Of a stretch of DNA of 64,000 nt, positions 1 through 10,469 are shown piece after piece (positions within the stretch are counted from its first letter, which is position 1; every line of letters starts with the position of its first letter). The DNA comes from Chamaelirium japonicum (lineage: Eukaryota > Streptophyta > Magnoliopsida > Liliales > Melanthiaceae): assembly GCA_947650365.1 (NCBI GenBank), contig OX393550.1, positions 71,433,478 to 71,497,477 on the forward strand, written 5' to 3'. The translations under genes were made by a program, and so were the position numbers. A model generated the notes under the pieces. It was not told where the DNA came from. It saw only the letters and a program-made list of their open reading frames with translations, and made no database searches.

Positions 1-121
1 CTCGAAATATAATTGAAACACAGCAAACGACAACCAAAAGTAAACTAACAAGTCTACTACAGATAACTAAAATAAACGACTGAAACGAAGTCCGATCAAT
101 GCATCTCAGGGTGCATCAATG
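1..121. other. unassigned flank
   Basis: AT-rich sequence with no recognisable coding or repeat signal. Copia-like sequence begins abruptly near base 122, so this is probably intronic DNA or another repeat beside a 5'-truncated element. Confidence 0.4.
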
Positions 122-154
122 GCTATTAGCGTTACAATCCCCTGGCTTGCCGAA

Positions 155-2260
155 TCCGTTTCTCTCATCACGTCTTCTTTGTTGAGGATGTCCCATACTT
201 TTCACTGAGTCCCGGGATCTTCCCTCACTGCCTACGTCACCCTCTACGCCTCCACCACCCTCACTGCCCGTCACCATATACGCCTCCACCACCTCTTACC
301 ATCCCCTTCCTACCTCTGTATCCTTCTCCCATGCCCACGACTGTGCCTTACCCGGTTGAGCCTCCCCTACCATCGTCAGGATCCTTCTCGCCTCCACCTC
401 CCTCGCCTCCCCCCCCCCCCCCGCCTCCTTCATCTCCCCCACCACCACTACTTGTCACTCATGCCTACGTTCGTCGCTCCACGATCACTTCTACCAAGTC
501 TATTCCCACTGGTACTCCCTCGCCTGCTGCTGGTCTCTCCTCTCTGGTCGCGGATCCTGGCCATGTTTGGCACTACCCTACGCGTGAACATCACCCTCTT
601 GACAGATATAACTACACTCCTTACAGGTTTGGCAACTATGCTTTTACCTCTGACTCTCCTGACTCCTGAATACTCTGTTGTTGCCTTCTACTCCCTGTCT
701 TACCAAGCCTTTCTTACTGCTCTCCATACCCACCGGGAGACTCAGTAGTACTGTAAGGCAGCTTTACACCCAGAGTGGTAGCAAGCCATGACAGTGGAGC
801 TTGAGGCTTTTCAGCAAACCCAGACTTGGGATCTGATTCCTTGTCCCTCAGGCCTGGTGACTGTTAGCTGCAAATGGATCTTTAAGGTCAAGACTTGACC
901 TGATGGCTCCATTGAGCAACACAAGACCCACCTTGTTGCTCGAGGCTTCTCCCAGGAGTATGAGATTGACTACGATGAGACATTTGCTCCAGCTGCTCGG
1001 ATGCCTACCATGCACACCCTCTTAGTTGTGGCAGCTACTCGAGGGTGGCCTCTCTATTAGATGGACGAGACAAATGTGTTACTTCACGGTGACCTCTTAG
1101 AAGATGTGTACTTGGCACATTCACCGGGTGTTTCTATACCTACAGGGCACGTATGTCGTCTGCGCCGGGCTATCTATGGGCTCAAACAGGCCCCTCGTGT
1201 CTGGTTTAAGCACTTTCGCAATGCAGTTCTTGCTGTTGGGTATGTAGAGCGACAATATGACTATGCTCTGTTCACTAGCTCCTCCAGTCAGGGACTTGCT
1301 ATTCTGATCCTGTCTGTGGATGATATGATTATCACCGGGGATGACAGTGCCACCATAGCATCCCTTCAGCGTCACCTCCAGAGTCAGTTCGAGATGAAAG
1401 ATCTGGGCCGTTTTCGGTAGTTCCTTAGTCTTGAGATTGCCCGTTCGACTCATGGTTTGTTGGTCTTCCAACAGAAGTACATTTCAAATATCCTTGCCGA
1501 TATTGATCTCACTGATTCTCGCACTGCTGACATAACCATGGAGCTTAACTTGAAGCTACTATCTGCAGATGAGGAGCCTGTCCGGGATGTCTCCAGATAT
1601 CAGAGGTTGGTTGGAATGTTAGTCTATCTCACTATGACTAGACCTGACATTGCTCATGTTGTAGGAATTGTCAGTCAGTTTGTTCATGCTCCCAGCTCTA
1701 TTCACTATGCAACGGTACTCAGGATCATCCGCTATCTCCGGGGAACCATCACTCGTTCATTGCTTCTACCTTCCACCTCTACTCTCTTGATGCGTGCCTA
1801 CTCCGATGCTGACTGTGCAGCAGACGTTGCTACTCTCCGTTCTACCACCGGCTACTATGTGTTCCTTGGTGACTCCCACATCTCTTGGTGCAGTAAGAAA
1901 CAGAAGTTCGTTGCTCATTCCAGCACCGGAGCCGAATACAGGGCTATGGCTTCCACCACCAGAGAGATTGTTTGGCTTCGCCATCTTCTGCTCGACCTGG
2001 GGTCCGTGATATCCGAGCCCACACCTCGCTTCTGTGACAACCGGAGTGCTATTCAGATCGCTAGCAACCCGGTTTTCCACGAGCGGACGAAACATATAGA
2101 GGTTGACTGTCACTATGTTCACCAGGAGTTTCTCGCCCACACCATCTTCTTGCCATTCGTTCACTCGACGAAACAAACTGCTGACTTCCTCACGAAGTCT
2201 CTTACCATTGCTCGCTTCGAGCATTTTATCAGCAAACTCTCAGTACATGATCCACCGTGA
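155..2260 (+). pseudogene. copia I pol remnant (hinge, RT, RNase H)
   Basis: Fragments in several frames. The hinge is Pro-rich (331-669). RT begins near 800 with a CKWIFKVKT motif and is open at 1061-1420. The last open stretch, 1457-2260, carries RNase H motifs ([23 protein letters not shown]) and a copia C-terminus ending HDPP. The RT catalytic box reads SVDD instead of YVDD. In-frame stops near 897 and 1058 and at 1418-1420 rule out a working polyprotein. Confidence 0.85.
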
Positions 2261-2273
2261 GTTTGAGGGGGAG

Positions 2274-2408
2274 TGTTAAATAGAGATGGGTCGGATCGAG
2301 TCTTATGTACAGTCGGGTCGGGTTCTATGTTGTACATATATATTGGGCTTAGTCCCTCAATAAAGAGACATTCCATTCTGTCCAAACCCTGGCCGTCATC
2401 TCCTAACA
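2274..2408 (+). repeat. 3' LTR of copia I
   Basis: 135 bp, TGTTA...TAACA ends, directly after the polypurine tract GAGTTTGAGGGGGAG. Contains the family signature GTCGGGTCGGGTT and the tail CCAAACCCTGGCCGTC. Confidence 0.85.
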
Positions 2409-2647
2409 TCCTCTACGATGAACAAATAACATTACATATTGTGCCCATTTGAGAGATTTTTCCCATCAAGGGTAATGCTTAAGATCTGGATACTTACACT
2501 AAACCCTTTCATATCCATTACCAGCCCAGACACTCTTGAGGTAGAATAATTGCCTCCTGTCTCAGGTAGATATTTCAAAATTATTGCATGGATTTTGCAA
2601 ATGATTTGTGAAACTGAACAACAATGCGAGTCACCTTGGATAGTCTT
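2409..2647. other. unassigned spacer (intron 4)
   Basis: No confident gene. On the minus strand a short open stretch resembles the start of a copia gag (LDGKN-like motif, about 2440-2580) but is too short to assign. The last 8 bases (2640-2647, atagtctt) are the left flank of the hAT MITE. Confidence 0.4.
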
Positions 2648-3006
2648 CTAGGAAGCACGAACACTTCCCCAAGCCTCCCATACCCGTGTCGGACACATGT
2701 CGGACACCGACACTCGCCGGACACACACCGGACATTGCATGTGTCTTGTCCCACGTGCTTCCGAGAGCTGGACACGGTCGGACACTTGACGGACACTCGT
2801 CAGACACTCGCTGGACACGCACTGGACACGGCGGGTTGACGGGTTGTTCGATATAGGGTCGGATCACAAGTTGTCGTAGAGGATTAGATAGGTTGAAGCC
2901 AAAACTGAATTGTAGCCATTTTTTCGCATGTCATTTGGGCCTGAGTATAATTCACTTGTCAGGCTGGTTGTAATGGATGGTTACAATTCAATTTTGGCAT
3001 TAACCT

Positions 3007-3146
3007 TGTTAATGTATAGAGATGGATTGAGATTTATGTATAGTCGGGTCGGGTTCATGTGCTATTGATGTACATATATATTGGGCATTAGTCCCTCAAT
3101 AGAGATTATTCCATTCTCTCCAAACCCTAGCCGTCATCTCCTAACA
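3007..3146 (+). repeat. 5' LTR of copia II
   Basis: 140 bp, TGTTAATG...CTAACA, followed at once by the TGGTATCAGAGC primer-binding site (3147-3158). Confidence 0.92.
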
Positions 3147-3158
3147 TGGTATCAGAGC

Positions 3159-3662
3159 TCTAGGATTTCTCCGCGGTGAAGGCGACTCCTCCGGCACCTC
3201 CTCCTCCTTCGGCCTTCCCCTCCGACACCGATCTCCCCTCCGATAACCCACCCGACCACCGCTGGCCTCCCCTCTCCCCCCTGCGCCCCACCCGGCCTAC
3301 ACCTCCTCCTCCTCCGGCCTTTCGGCAACCCCCCAGCATCTCCTCCCGCACCGGCAGCCCCTCCAGCACCCCCCTGCATTCGATTCCCCCCTTCGGTAGC
3401 CCCTCCAGCACCCCCTGCACCCGATTCCCCTCTCCGGTAGCCCCCTGCACCCGATTCCCCCCTCCGGTAGCCCCTCCAACACTCCGTCAGCACCTTCTGC
3501 ACCCGATTCCCCCCTCCGGCAGTCCCTCCAGCACCTGATTCCCCCTCCAGGAGCCCCTCCAGCACCCCCCTGCACCTGATTCCCTCCTCCGGTAGCCCCT
3601 CCAGCACCCCTTGCACCCAATTCCCCCCTCCGGCAGCCCCTCCAACACTCCGGCAGCACCTC
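3159..3662 (+). other. C-rich leader of copia II, first part
   Basis: Untranslated leader between the primer site and gag, made of imperfect repeats of a unit like CACCCGATTCCCCCCTCCGG. Cytosines dominate the plus strand. It is cut at 3662 by the nested LTR element and resumes at 6415-6900. Confidence 0.7.
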
Positions 3663-4140
3663 TGATGCAGGCGCGCGTCGTCGAAGGGCGGTTGATGAAG
3701 GCGATGTAATATTTTTGGTATTTTCTTTGTAAAAGATAACTAGTGATACGGAATCACCGAGAGGAAGTGGCGGAGGGGGTAAGAACTGTGACAGAGAAGA
3801 AAGACTAGAAGCTTAGACGAGAGGGGGCCTGAAATCCATCAGGGTACAAGGTGGGGACTCAAATCCATGAGCCAACGAAGGCATCCGCCATCAATTTTCA
3901 TTCATAATAATCTGCCCTTCAATGGTACAATGGGGGCCTTTAAATAGGCTAAAAGAAAGATAAAAATGACAACAAATTTAAAAGCCAATACCTAACTTGC
4001 CTAAAATAAAGATCTCAAATAAAAATAAAAAAAAGATTCTAAAAGATATCATAAGAGATATCTTGCCTTATCCATCCATGGCAGGCTAGGATGGGCCTTC
4101 GGGTGGGCCAACGGGCTTGGGCCGAAGTCGGATCACATCA
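3663..4140 (-). repeat. 3' LTR of the nested gag-only element
   Basis: 478 bp; paired with 5930-6409. It carries the junction with the interrupted copia II leader on its left. Confidence 0.92.
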
Positions 4141-4450
4141 TTCGCTTCCGCTGCGAAGAACTCGCCCTCGAGTTCATACGGTAAAGTGCAATCATCCTCG
4201 AGGTTTTCGCCGATGTGGTATCTGTCGTCAGGAGCTGATGGTGGAGGCCCAACAAATGATGCCTCATTACACCGAAGTTACCACCGGGGTCCCATGAGAA
4301 GGTATCACTGCCATCAATCGGGAAACACACACCAAAGCGATGCTGGGGTAGACGACCGAGTCGGATAGTAATATCAGATCGCTGCTGTAGCTCGAACATC
4401 GGCTCGCCTGAACGGAGGTAGAGCTGAACAAACACTGTAGGCACCAATAG

Positions 4451-4945
4451 TCAGTCCAGCCCAAGAAAATCAACATGTTGAAGCTCGGCTAAAGAGACAT
4501 CCTCGAAAGAATCCGCAGTAGGGGGTAGCATGGCGGGCGGCAAAAGATCCTCTGGAAGGGGGAGGTCGTCTGCTGGTGGTGGTACTGGAGGTGATGGATC
4601 CACCAAAGATACAACTGGAGGAAGCTCTGTCGGTGGTGGAGGCTCTGCTGGAAGTGCTGGAGGTGGGGACTCATCTGTGGAGGCCGCTAGAGGTGAGTCC
4701 ATTTGCTGTAACTCCCATTCAATCCCACAAGCTATCTTATAGGCTTCGTCCAGATCCCTCCAAGATCTAGGTGAAAACTGGCCCTTTATGTCGGAGCGGA
4801 GTCCTCTAACGTACAGTACCACTGCCAAGAAATCTTTCTCTAAAAAACCATAGCGAGTCATGCGCCGATAGAACGCTGAAGTATACTTATAGACGGAGGT
4901 GTTCCCTTGATGACAACAAATCAACCCTTGCACCTTGGTATCCAT
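4451..4945 (-). CDS. gag-like protein of the nested element
   Basis: 164-residue ORF read right to left. The N-terminal half has the Ty3/gypsy gag pattern: residues of the type QG-SVYKYTSAFYRRM, then FLEKDFLAVVLYVRGL and a helix DLDEAYKIA. The C-terminal half is a proline-rich tail. No CCHC zinc knuckle follows. More gag sequence lies upstream in another frame (4887-5168), so the ORF may have lost its N-terminus by frameshift. It would package RNA only if the gag is made whole; a partner element would have to supply the enzymes. A short acidic reading frame runs up to the 3' LTR, as gypsy pol ends do (tentative). Confidence 0.65.
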   Translation of the reverse strand: MDTKVQGLICCHQGNTSVYKYTSAFYRRMTRYGFLEKDFLAVVLYVRGLRSDIKGQFSPRSWRDLDEAYKIACGIEWELQQMDSPLAASTDESPPPALPAEPPPPTELPPVVSLVDPSPPVPPPADDLPLPEDLLPPAMLPPTADSFEDVSLAELQHVDFLGLD

Positions 4946-5914
4946 GCCACAATGGTAGAAGAGTGGTCCAGGGGTAAATCTGGAAATCTGTAATTACTGC
5001 CTCGCCAAAAATTTCTGCTGATGGTATAGATGTGTAGAGCTCGAAAAACCCTTCGATTTGATAGGTCTCACGCCAAAAACGGACTAGAAATGAACGAGAT
5101 ATGTCCAATTGAAGTTGGCGGGTCTGATTTGTAAACGGGTTGGATCCGAATTCAACTCGGTTCAGCACTTAAGTGCAAAATAGCAACTAGAAAGGGTGGG
5201 GATTTGAGGACTGTAGGATGAGGATCTAAGGGCTGTGGTGAAGGAGTGAATTGGAAGAAGAGAAAGGGACAAAGGGGTTTTCGGTTTAGGGTTTGTTTGG
5301 GGGGCACTTGTTTGCAAATATGGAAGAGGAAAAGGGCACAAGGGCGGCAGCAGCTGCAGCAAACAGCACAGCAATGGCTGCACCGCAGGTATGTCTTTCT
5401 TTCCCTTTTTTTTTTTTCCTTCTTCTTTCCTTCTTCTTTTCTTTCCTTTTCTTCCCTTTTCTTCCCTTTTCTTCTTTCCTTCTATTCTTTCTTTCCTTTT
5501 TTTTTTTCTTCACAGATCTGCGGCAGATCTATTTGGGGTTTTTTTTTTTTTTTGGCTGCGGGGTGCGCGGGAGCACGGAACAAGAGGTGCGGTTCAGCGG
5601 GTGGAGCGGAAGGAAGGGGTGGCTTGCGGTGGACGGGCGGGCGGCAAAGGAGAGGGGTTCGGTTGAAGGGGGTTTCCTTTCTCCTCTTTTTTTTTTCTCT
5701 CAACAGATCTGATCTCTCTTCTTCTTTTTTTTTTTCAAGATCTGATCTCTCTTCTTCTTCTCTTTTTTTTTTTTTTGTTGGAATTGTAGGGCGACGTACC
5801 AGAAGAAGATGACGACTCGGCGAGGATGGTGACGACGGAACGACGACGATGACGATGGACGACGGCGATCGAAGCAAAGATCGTTCGTGGTGCAGGAACG
5901 CCACGAAGCCCGAA
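4946..5914 (-). other. leader of the nested element
   Basis: Between the primer site and the gag ORF. Contains long T-rich tracts on the plus strand (5400-5520, 5536-5554, 5680-5780), A-rich in the element's own sense, and a G-rich stretch. A gag-like piece in another frame lies at 4887-5168. Nothing else is recognisable. Confidence 0.55.
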
Positions 5915-5929
5915 GCTCTGATACCAACT

Positions 5930-6409
5930 TGATGCAGGCGCGCGTCGTCGAAGGGCGGTTGATGAAGGCGATGTAATATTTTTGGTATTTTCTTTGTAAA
6001 AGATAACTAGTGATACGGAATCACCGAGAGGAAGTGGCGGAGAGGGTAAGAACTGTGATAGAGAAGAAAAGACTAGAAGCTTAGACGAGAGGGGGCCTGA
6101 AATCCATCAGGGTACAAGGTGGGGACTCAAATCCATGAGCCAACGAAGGCATCCGCCATCAATTTTCATTCATAATAATCTGCCCTTCAATGGTTACAAT
6201 GGGGGCCTTTAAATAGGCTAAAAGAAAGATAAAAATGGCAACAAATTTAAAAGCCAATAACTAATTTGCCTAAAATAAAGATCTCAAATAAAAATAAAAA
6301 AAAGATTCTAAAAGATATCATAAGAGATATCCTGCCTTATCCATCCATGGCAGGCTAGGATGGGCCTTCGGGTGGGCTAACGGGCTTGGGCCCAAGTCGG
6401 ATCACATCA
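5930..6409 (-). repeat. 5' LTR of the nested gag-only element
   Basis: 480 bp with TG...CA termini in the minus sense, followed by AGT and the initiator-Met primer site. About 98% identical to 3663-4140 by eye. Confidence 0.92.
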
Positions 6410-6414
6410 ACCTC

Positions 6415-6900
6415 CAGACCCCTCCTACACCCGATTCCCCCCTCCGGCAGCCCCTCCAGCACCTGATTCCCCCTCCAGAAGCCCCTCCAGCCCCTTCCTG
6501 CACTGGAAGCCCCCGCCGCCCCCTCCTGTAGCCCCCGCCGCCCCCTCCTGCACCCCCTGAAGCTCTCGCCTCCCCTCCTGCACCTCCTGAAGCAACCGTT
6601 GCCCCCTCTTGCACCGCCTGAAGCACCCGTCGCCCCCTCCTACACCCCCTGAAGCCCCGCCGCCCCCCTCCTGCACCTCCTGCAACCCCTGTCGTCCCCT
6701 CCTGCCCCCCCTGCAGCTCACGCTGCCCCCTCCTGCACCCCCTGCCTCCCCCCATCGCCCCACCGCTCCTCCCCTGGCCTTCCTCCTCCCACCATAGCCC
6801 CCCCGACCTTCTCCTCCACCGTAGGCCCCCCTCTGGCCCGTCTCCTCTATACCGGACTGCCCAGGATCTCCCTTATATCGGCTCGACCCCGTACTTCAGG
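6415..6900 (+). other. C-rich leader of copia II, second part
   Basis: Continues the cytosine-rich leader after the nested insertion, with repeats like CCCCTCCTGCACCCCCTG. The long glycine-rich minus-strand ORFs here are composition artefacts. Confidence 0.6.
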
Positions 6901-6903
6901 GGT

Positions 6904-8500
6904 ATGATTTCCTACAGCATCTCTCGGCTCCCGTACTACCAGCACACAGTAGCTGATCGTCGAGTCCCTCCATCTCCTCGTTTTGATAGTATTCTCGGGC
7001 CATGTCCCTCCACCACGTCAGTCGACTGTGGACGTCGCCAGGGTCCCCTCCGCCATAATGGCAGGACTGCTACTGCCGCTGATCTCCCTACTCCAGCACC
7101 GCCTATCACCACTCATGCTCAGTCTCGGTCTTACGACTCTTACTCCGATTGCCTCCAGCGCTTTGAGGAGTTACTGTTTCGATACCTCGCCTCCACCAGC
7201 TCTTCGACAGATCACAGTCTCTATGCCACTCCGGGTACTACTACTCCATGGATCTTCGACTCGGGTGCCTCCTGCCACCTTACCTCCGATCCTTCTGTGT
7301 TCACGGACTGTAGCCCTGCTCCCACCCACCAGGGGATCCACACTGCTGACGGGACTCGTGTACCCATTTCACAGTGTGGATCCATCACCCTGCCTCCAAT
7401 CCCACTGGTCGCTTAACCTTACCTCGTGTTCATCTCGCTCCCCGCTTAAACATTAACTTAATATATGATAGTTTTCTTTGTGACTCGGGCCTGATAGTTA
7501 CATTTACTTCTTCTTCTTGTTATGTGCATGATCCGCGGACGAGTCAGAGAGTTGGGCTGGGTAGTAGAGCAGGGGGACTCTATCAGTTGGATCACCTTCA
7601 GGTTCCTACTTCCACTCCATCAGCTCTGTCTGTTACCTCTGATGCCAATTTGTGGCACAGAAGGTTCACATATCCAATGATCGGCTCCAAAGCATTTTTC
7701 GCTCTGGCGCTTTGGGTCGGGTGTCCTCCCCTCTCTCTGTCTGCACTGGGTGTCGATTAGCAAAGCACCTAGTTCTTCCTTTTTCTACTAGTGTTTCCCG
7801 TTCCAGCGCCCCTTTTGATCTCGTACACTCTAACGTGTGGGGTCCAGCTCCAGTTGCCTCTTTTACTGGTTTTTTATATTATGTGAACTTCATAGATGAT
7901 TACTCACGCTGCACCTGGGTCTATCTCATGCGTCGCCGCTCCGAGATTCCTCATATTTACAGGACCTTCACTACTATGCTTCACATCCAGTTTGGTCGGC
8001 GCATTAAGACTTTTCGATCTGACTGTGCCCAGGAGTATCTCTCCTCTGAGATGCGTGAGATCCTTCAGACTAACGGCACTCTTCACCAACAGTAGTGTCC
8101 CCACACCCATGAACAAAACGGAGTCGCCGAGCGCAACATCGTCATATCCTCGAGATAGCACGAGCTCTACTTCTGTCTGCTTTTGTTCCACATTTCTATT
8201 GGGTTGAAGCTGTCCTGACCGCTGTTCACCTCATCAACATCACTCCGTCCTCCTCCCTCTTGGTGTTTCCCCGTACGAGCGGCTTTACTCCACATCTCCT
8301 GATTACTCTCTTCTTCGTACTTTTGGGTGCACGTGTTTCGTCATCCTCTCTCCCCATTAGTGCACCAAACTTTCTGCTAGGTCTGTTATGTTCACTTAAG
8401 ACTCAGTCGGGAGCACAAGGGATATTGGTGCTACGATCTCTTGGCTCACCGGATCCATGTCTCGCGTCACGTCTCCTTTGTAGAGGATGTCCCGTACTTT
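6904..8500 (+). pseudogene. copia II protease and integrase remnant
   Basis: Broken gag end, protease box WIFDSGASCHLT (about 7250-7290), pre-integrase zinc region and integrase core (HSNVWGP, FRSDCAQEYLS, EQNGVAER) are spread over three frames. A stop at 8093-8095 interrupts the integrase just before the EQNGVAER box. The block ends near DVPYF, where the deletion begins. Confidence 0.85.
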
Positions 8501-9044
8501 TCCACTGAGGATCATTCGCTATCTTCAGGGCACCATCACTCGCTCTTTGCTTCTCCCCTCCACCTCTACTCTAGTGCTGTGTGCCTACTCTGATGCAAAC
8601 TAGGCAGGAGAAGTTGCTACTCGCCGTTCTACCACCGGATACTGTGTGTTCCTTGGTGACTCCCTCATTTCTTGGCGAATAAGAAACAGGAGTTTGTTGC
8701 TCGCTCCAGCACCGAAGCCGAATACAGGGCTCTGGCTTCTACCACTGCAGAGTTTGTCTGGCTTTGTCGCCTTCTCCTTGACCTGGGAGTTGTGATCTCC
8801 GAACCCACACCCCTATTCTGTGACAACCGGAGTGCTATTCAGATTGCTAGCAACCCGGTTTTCCATGAGCGGACAAATATATAGAGGTTGACTGTCACTA
8901 TGTTCGCCAGGAGTTCATTGCCCACACCATCTCCTTGCCATTCATTCATTCGATGGATCAGAATGCTGATTTTCTCACGAAGGCTCATACAGTTGCTCGC
9001 TTCAGGCATTTTATCAGCAAACTCTCGGTATATGATCCACCTTG
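8500..9044 (+). pseudogene. copia II RNase H remnant after RT deletion
   Basis: Sequence jumps near 8508 from the integrase tail straight to the IIRYLQGTITRS region that lies after RT in sister copies, so the hinge and all catalytic RT boxes are gone. RNase H motifs TEAEYRAL and [10 protein letters not shown] remain (8672-8884). The frame ends TGA at 9042-9044. Confidence 0.85.
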
Positions 9045-9058
9045 AGTTTGAGGGGGAG

Positions 9059-9198
9059 TGTTAATGTATAGAGATAGATCGGGTTTTATGTATAGTCAGG
9101 TTGGGTTCATGTGCTATTGATGTACATATATATTAGGCATTAGTCCCTCAATAGAGATTATTCAATTCTCTCCAAACCCTAGCCGTCATCTCCTAACA
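9059..9198 (+). repeat. 3' LTR of copia II
   Basis: 140 bp; paired with 3007-3146; followed by aacct target duplication. Confidence 0.92.
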
Positions 9199-9546
9199 AA
9201 CCTATCAGATCCTCTGAGTTTTCAGATAGGTTGAATCCAAAACTGAAACACAACCGTTCTTTCCCATACCATTTAGGGTTGTATGTGATTCACCAATCGG
9301 GCTAGGTGTAACTAATGATTGCGATTCAGCATGTATTAAAATTTTATTTTAGTTGTTTTCTATGAGATTTTTTCGGTTATTGAAATATATATGAATTATG
9401 AACACACATAAAATATAAATAAAAAATATTAATTTATTTGGCCGTATCCCTACCATACCCGTGTCCTCTTTTTTTAGGATTTGCCGTGTCGGCGTACCCG
9501 TGTCGTGTCGTAACCGTGTCCCCTTACCAATGTCAGTGCTTCTTAG

Positions 9547-10373
9547 ATAGTCGTATATTGATCAACGAAAAAGGAGCACTCCCACAAGTTTAACTCTATT
9601 GCTATTAACTGTCACTTCAACCACACATAATCAGATCTGGATTATGATCTAAACAGATCAGAGATCAAACATGTGATAGAAGACCGCACTAGTCCAATCA
9701 GATCTGATCCAACATCATGGAGCATGCATACATAGATCAGATTGACAAGAAAAAACATAATGTTGATATGATACTACTGCAATTTTTTCCAACTTCAGCC
9801 GAAACTATGGCCACCACTAGAATTTGATGTACTATGATCTTCTGCAAATAACAGACACTGTATTAAACTCCGACCTCCCACGAATGGCAGTAGCAAGACA
9901 CCGGCTGCTTTGAGGATGCAGCAAACAGATATGTTGAAAATAAAAAAGTCAACAAAGAACAAAGTGGGTCTTTGATCGCACATTGATACAGCAAGAACAG
10001 CAATGAACTTGCTGGTAATTTGCCAACAACCAAAGATCCAGTCACGGTAATGGGAAAAGAAAGTGGAGGGAAGAAAGAAGAGAAGAGAAGAGAAACGAAG
10101 AGGGGGCAGAATAGGACCTATAGACTTTTATTTGACCTGCCCATGGTCCCTCTGCATATTACTAATATAAATTATTGTAATCCCTGAAATGCCCTTACAA
10201 GAGTATACTAACTACCCGTATACATGTGTACCCTTGTACATCCAGTGTAGAATATCATTAACATGAAAAGAACTAGAAATGACATTGGCGATATTGAACT
10301 CTGAGTTACCTTCAAGTTTAACAAGATAATTAGTTTACTAATTGAAAAAACTGCATTTTGATAATCACTTTAC
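9547..10373. other. CYP37 intron 4, transposon-poor part
   Basis: AT-rich. No repeat ends recognised. Expected downstream CYP37 exons were looked for on the minus strand and not found here, so this is read as intron. Confidence 0.5.
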
Positions 10374-10469
10374 CCTTCCATCTATCAGAGAAGAATAGAG
10401 CATGGAACCCTTTTCCTTAAATTCTTCTGGTATACTGCCCATAATTAATTGCTTGTCCTCCACTGCGAT
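10374..10469 (-). CDS. CYP37: CYP37 exon 4
   Basis: 96 bp, 32 codons, phase 0 at both ends. Acceptor CATTCAG before 10469 and donor GTAAAG after 10374. The peptide runs IAVEDK...IMGSIPEEFKEKG...LIDGR and matches the segment after LKK-ALK in plant CYP37. It is separated from exon 3 by about 10.2 kb of transposon-filled intron. The next exon is not in the window, so the gene continues past base 1. Confidence 0.8.

Larger units (their letters stand above)
122..2408 (+). mobile_element. copia I: 5'-truncated Ty1/copia element
   Basis: Starts inside the integrase tail (a motif like DVPYF near 187-210), continues through a proline-rich hinge, reverse transcriptase and RNase H, then a polypurine tract (2261-2273) and a single 3' LTR. 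The 5' LTR, gag, protease and most of integrase are absent. Sequence is close to copias II and III, so it belongs to the same family. Several stops and frameshifts mark it as old. No target-site duplication can be tested because the left end is missing. Confidence 0.85.
3663..6409 (-). mobile_element. nested gag-only LTR element (TR-GAG-like)
   Basis: Two direct repeats of 478 and 480 bp (3663-4140 and 5930-6409) with TGATG...CATCA ends are flanked by a perfect duplication acctc (3658-3662 and 6410-6414). On the minus strand the primer site TGGTATCAGAGC lies just inside the right-hand LTR (5926 down to 5915) and a purine tract (about 4141-4155) adjoins the left-hand LTR, so the element reads right to left. 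Only 1.8 kb lies between the LTRs. It encodes a gag-like ORF but no protease, integrase or RT. This matches the described class of non-autonomous gag-only LTR elements; the gag resembles Ty3/gypsy. LTRs differ at about 8 sites and 2 indels. Confidence 0.9.
3007..9198 (+). mobile_element. copia II: degenerate full-length copia
   Basis: Bounded by two 140-bp LTRs and flanked by a perfect 5-bp duplication aacct (3002-3006 and 9199-9203). Primer-binding site TGGTATCAGAGC starts at 3147, right after the 5' LTR; polypurine tract GAGTTTGAGGGGGAG precedes the 3' LTR. LTRs differ at about 8 of 140 sites, so it is older than copias B, C and V-VII. It sits inside a hAT MITE and hosts the minus-strand gag-only element at 3663-6409. 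Almost all of RT is deleted (junction near 8508). Confidence 0.92.
2648..9546 (+). mobile_element. hAT-type MITE, copy 1 (split by copia II)
   Basis: Left end CTAGGAAGCACGAACAC (2648) and right end ...GTGCTTCTTAG (9546) form imperfect inverted termini. Flanks atagtctt (2640-2647) and atagtcgt (9547-9554) agree at 7 of 8 bases, the duplication length expected for hAT elements. Subterminal DNA is packed with GGACAC/GTGTCC words. The element itself is only about 0.7 kb and non-coding; the rest of the interval is the copia II insertion (3007-9198). A second copy with a perfect 8-bp duplication lies at 28950-29689. Confidence 0.8.

Noticed and set aside
2440..2580. Minus-strand stretch resembling a copia gag N-terminus (LDGKN-like)
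   Set aside because: Only a few residues agree and no neighbouring gag, LTR or primer site supports it; left as unassigned spacer.
2650..2830. Short spaced GGACAC/GTGTCC repeats as a possible CRISPR-like array
   Set aside because: Irregular spacing, no constant repeat length, and the block is explained as the subterminal array of a hAT MITE.
3152..3659. Glycine-rich minus-strand ORFs in copia leaders (also 6402-6763, 13962-14639, 25435-25882, 38165-38700, 50644-51034)
   Set aside because: They mirror C-rich untranslated leaders, differ between copies and have no domain; open frames come from lack of A/T and hence of stops.
9795..9983. Minus-strand ORF with AAGVLLLP...VGGRS, faintly like a later CYP37 segment
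   Set aside because: Too short a match, no good splice borders, and the preceding CYP37 segment is missing between it and exon 4.
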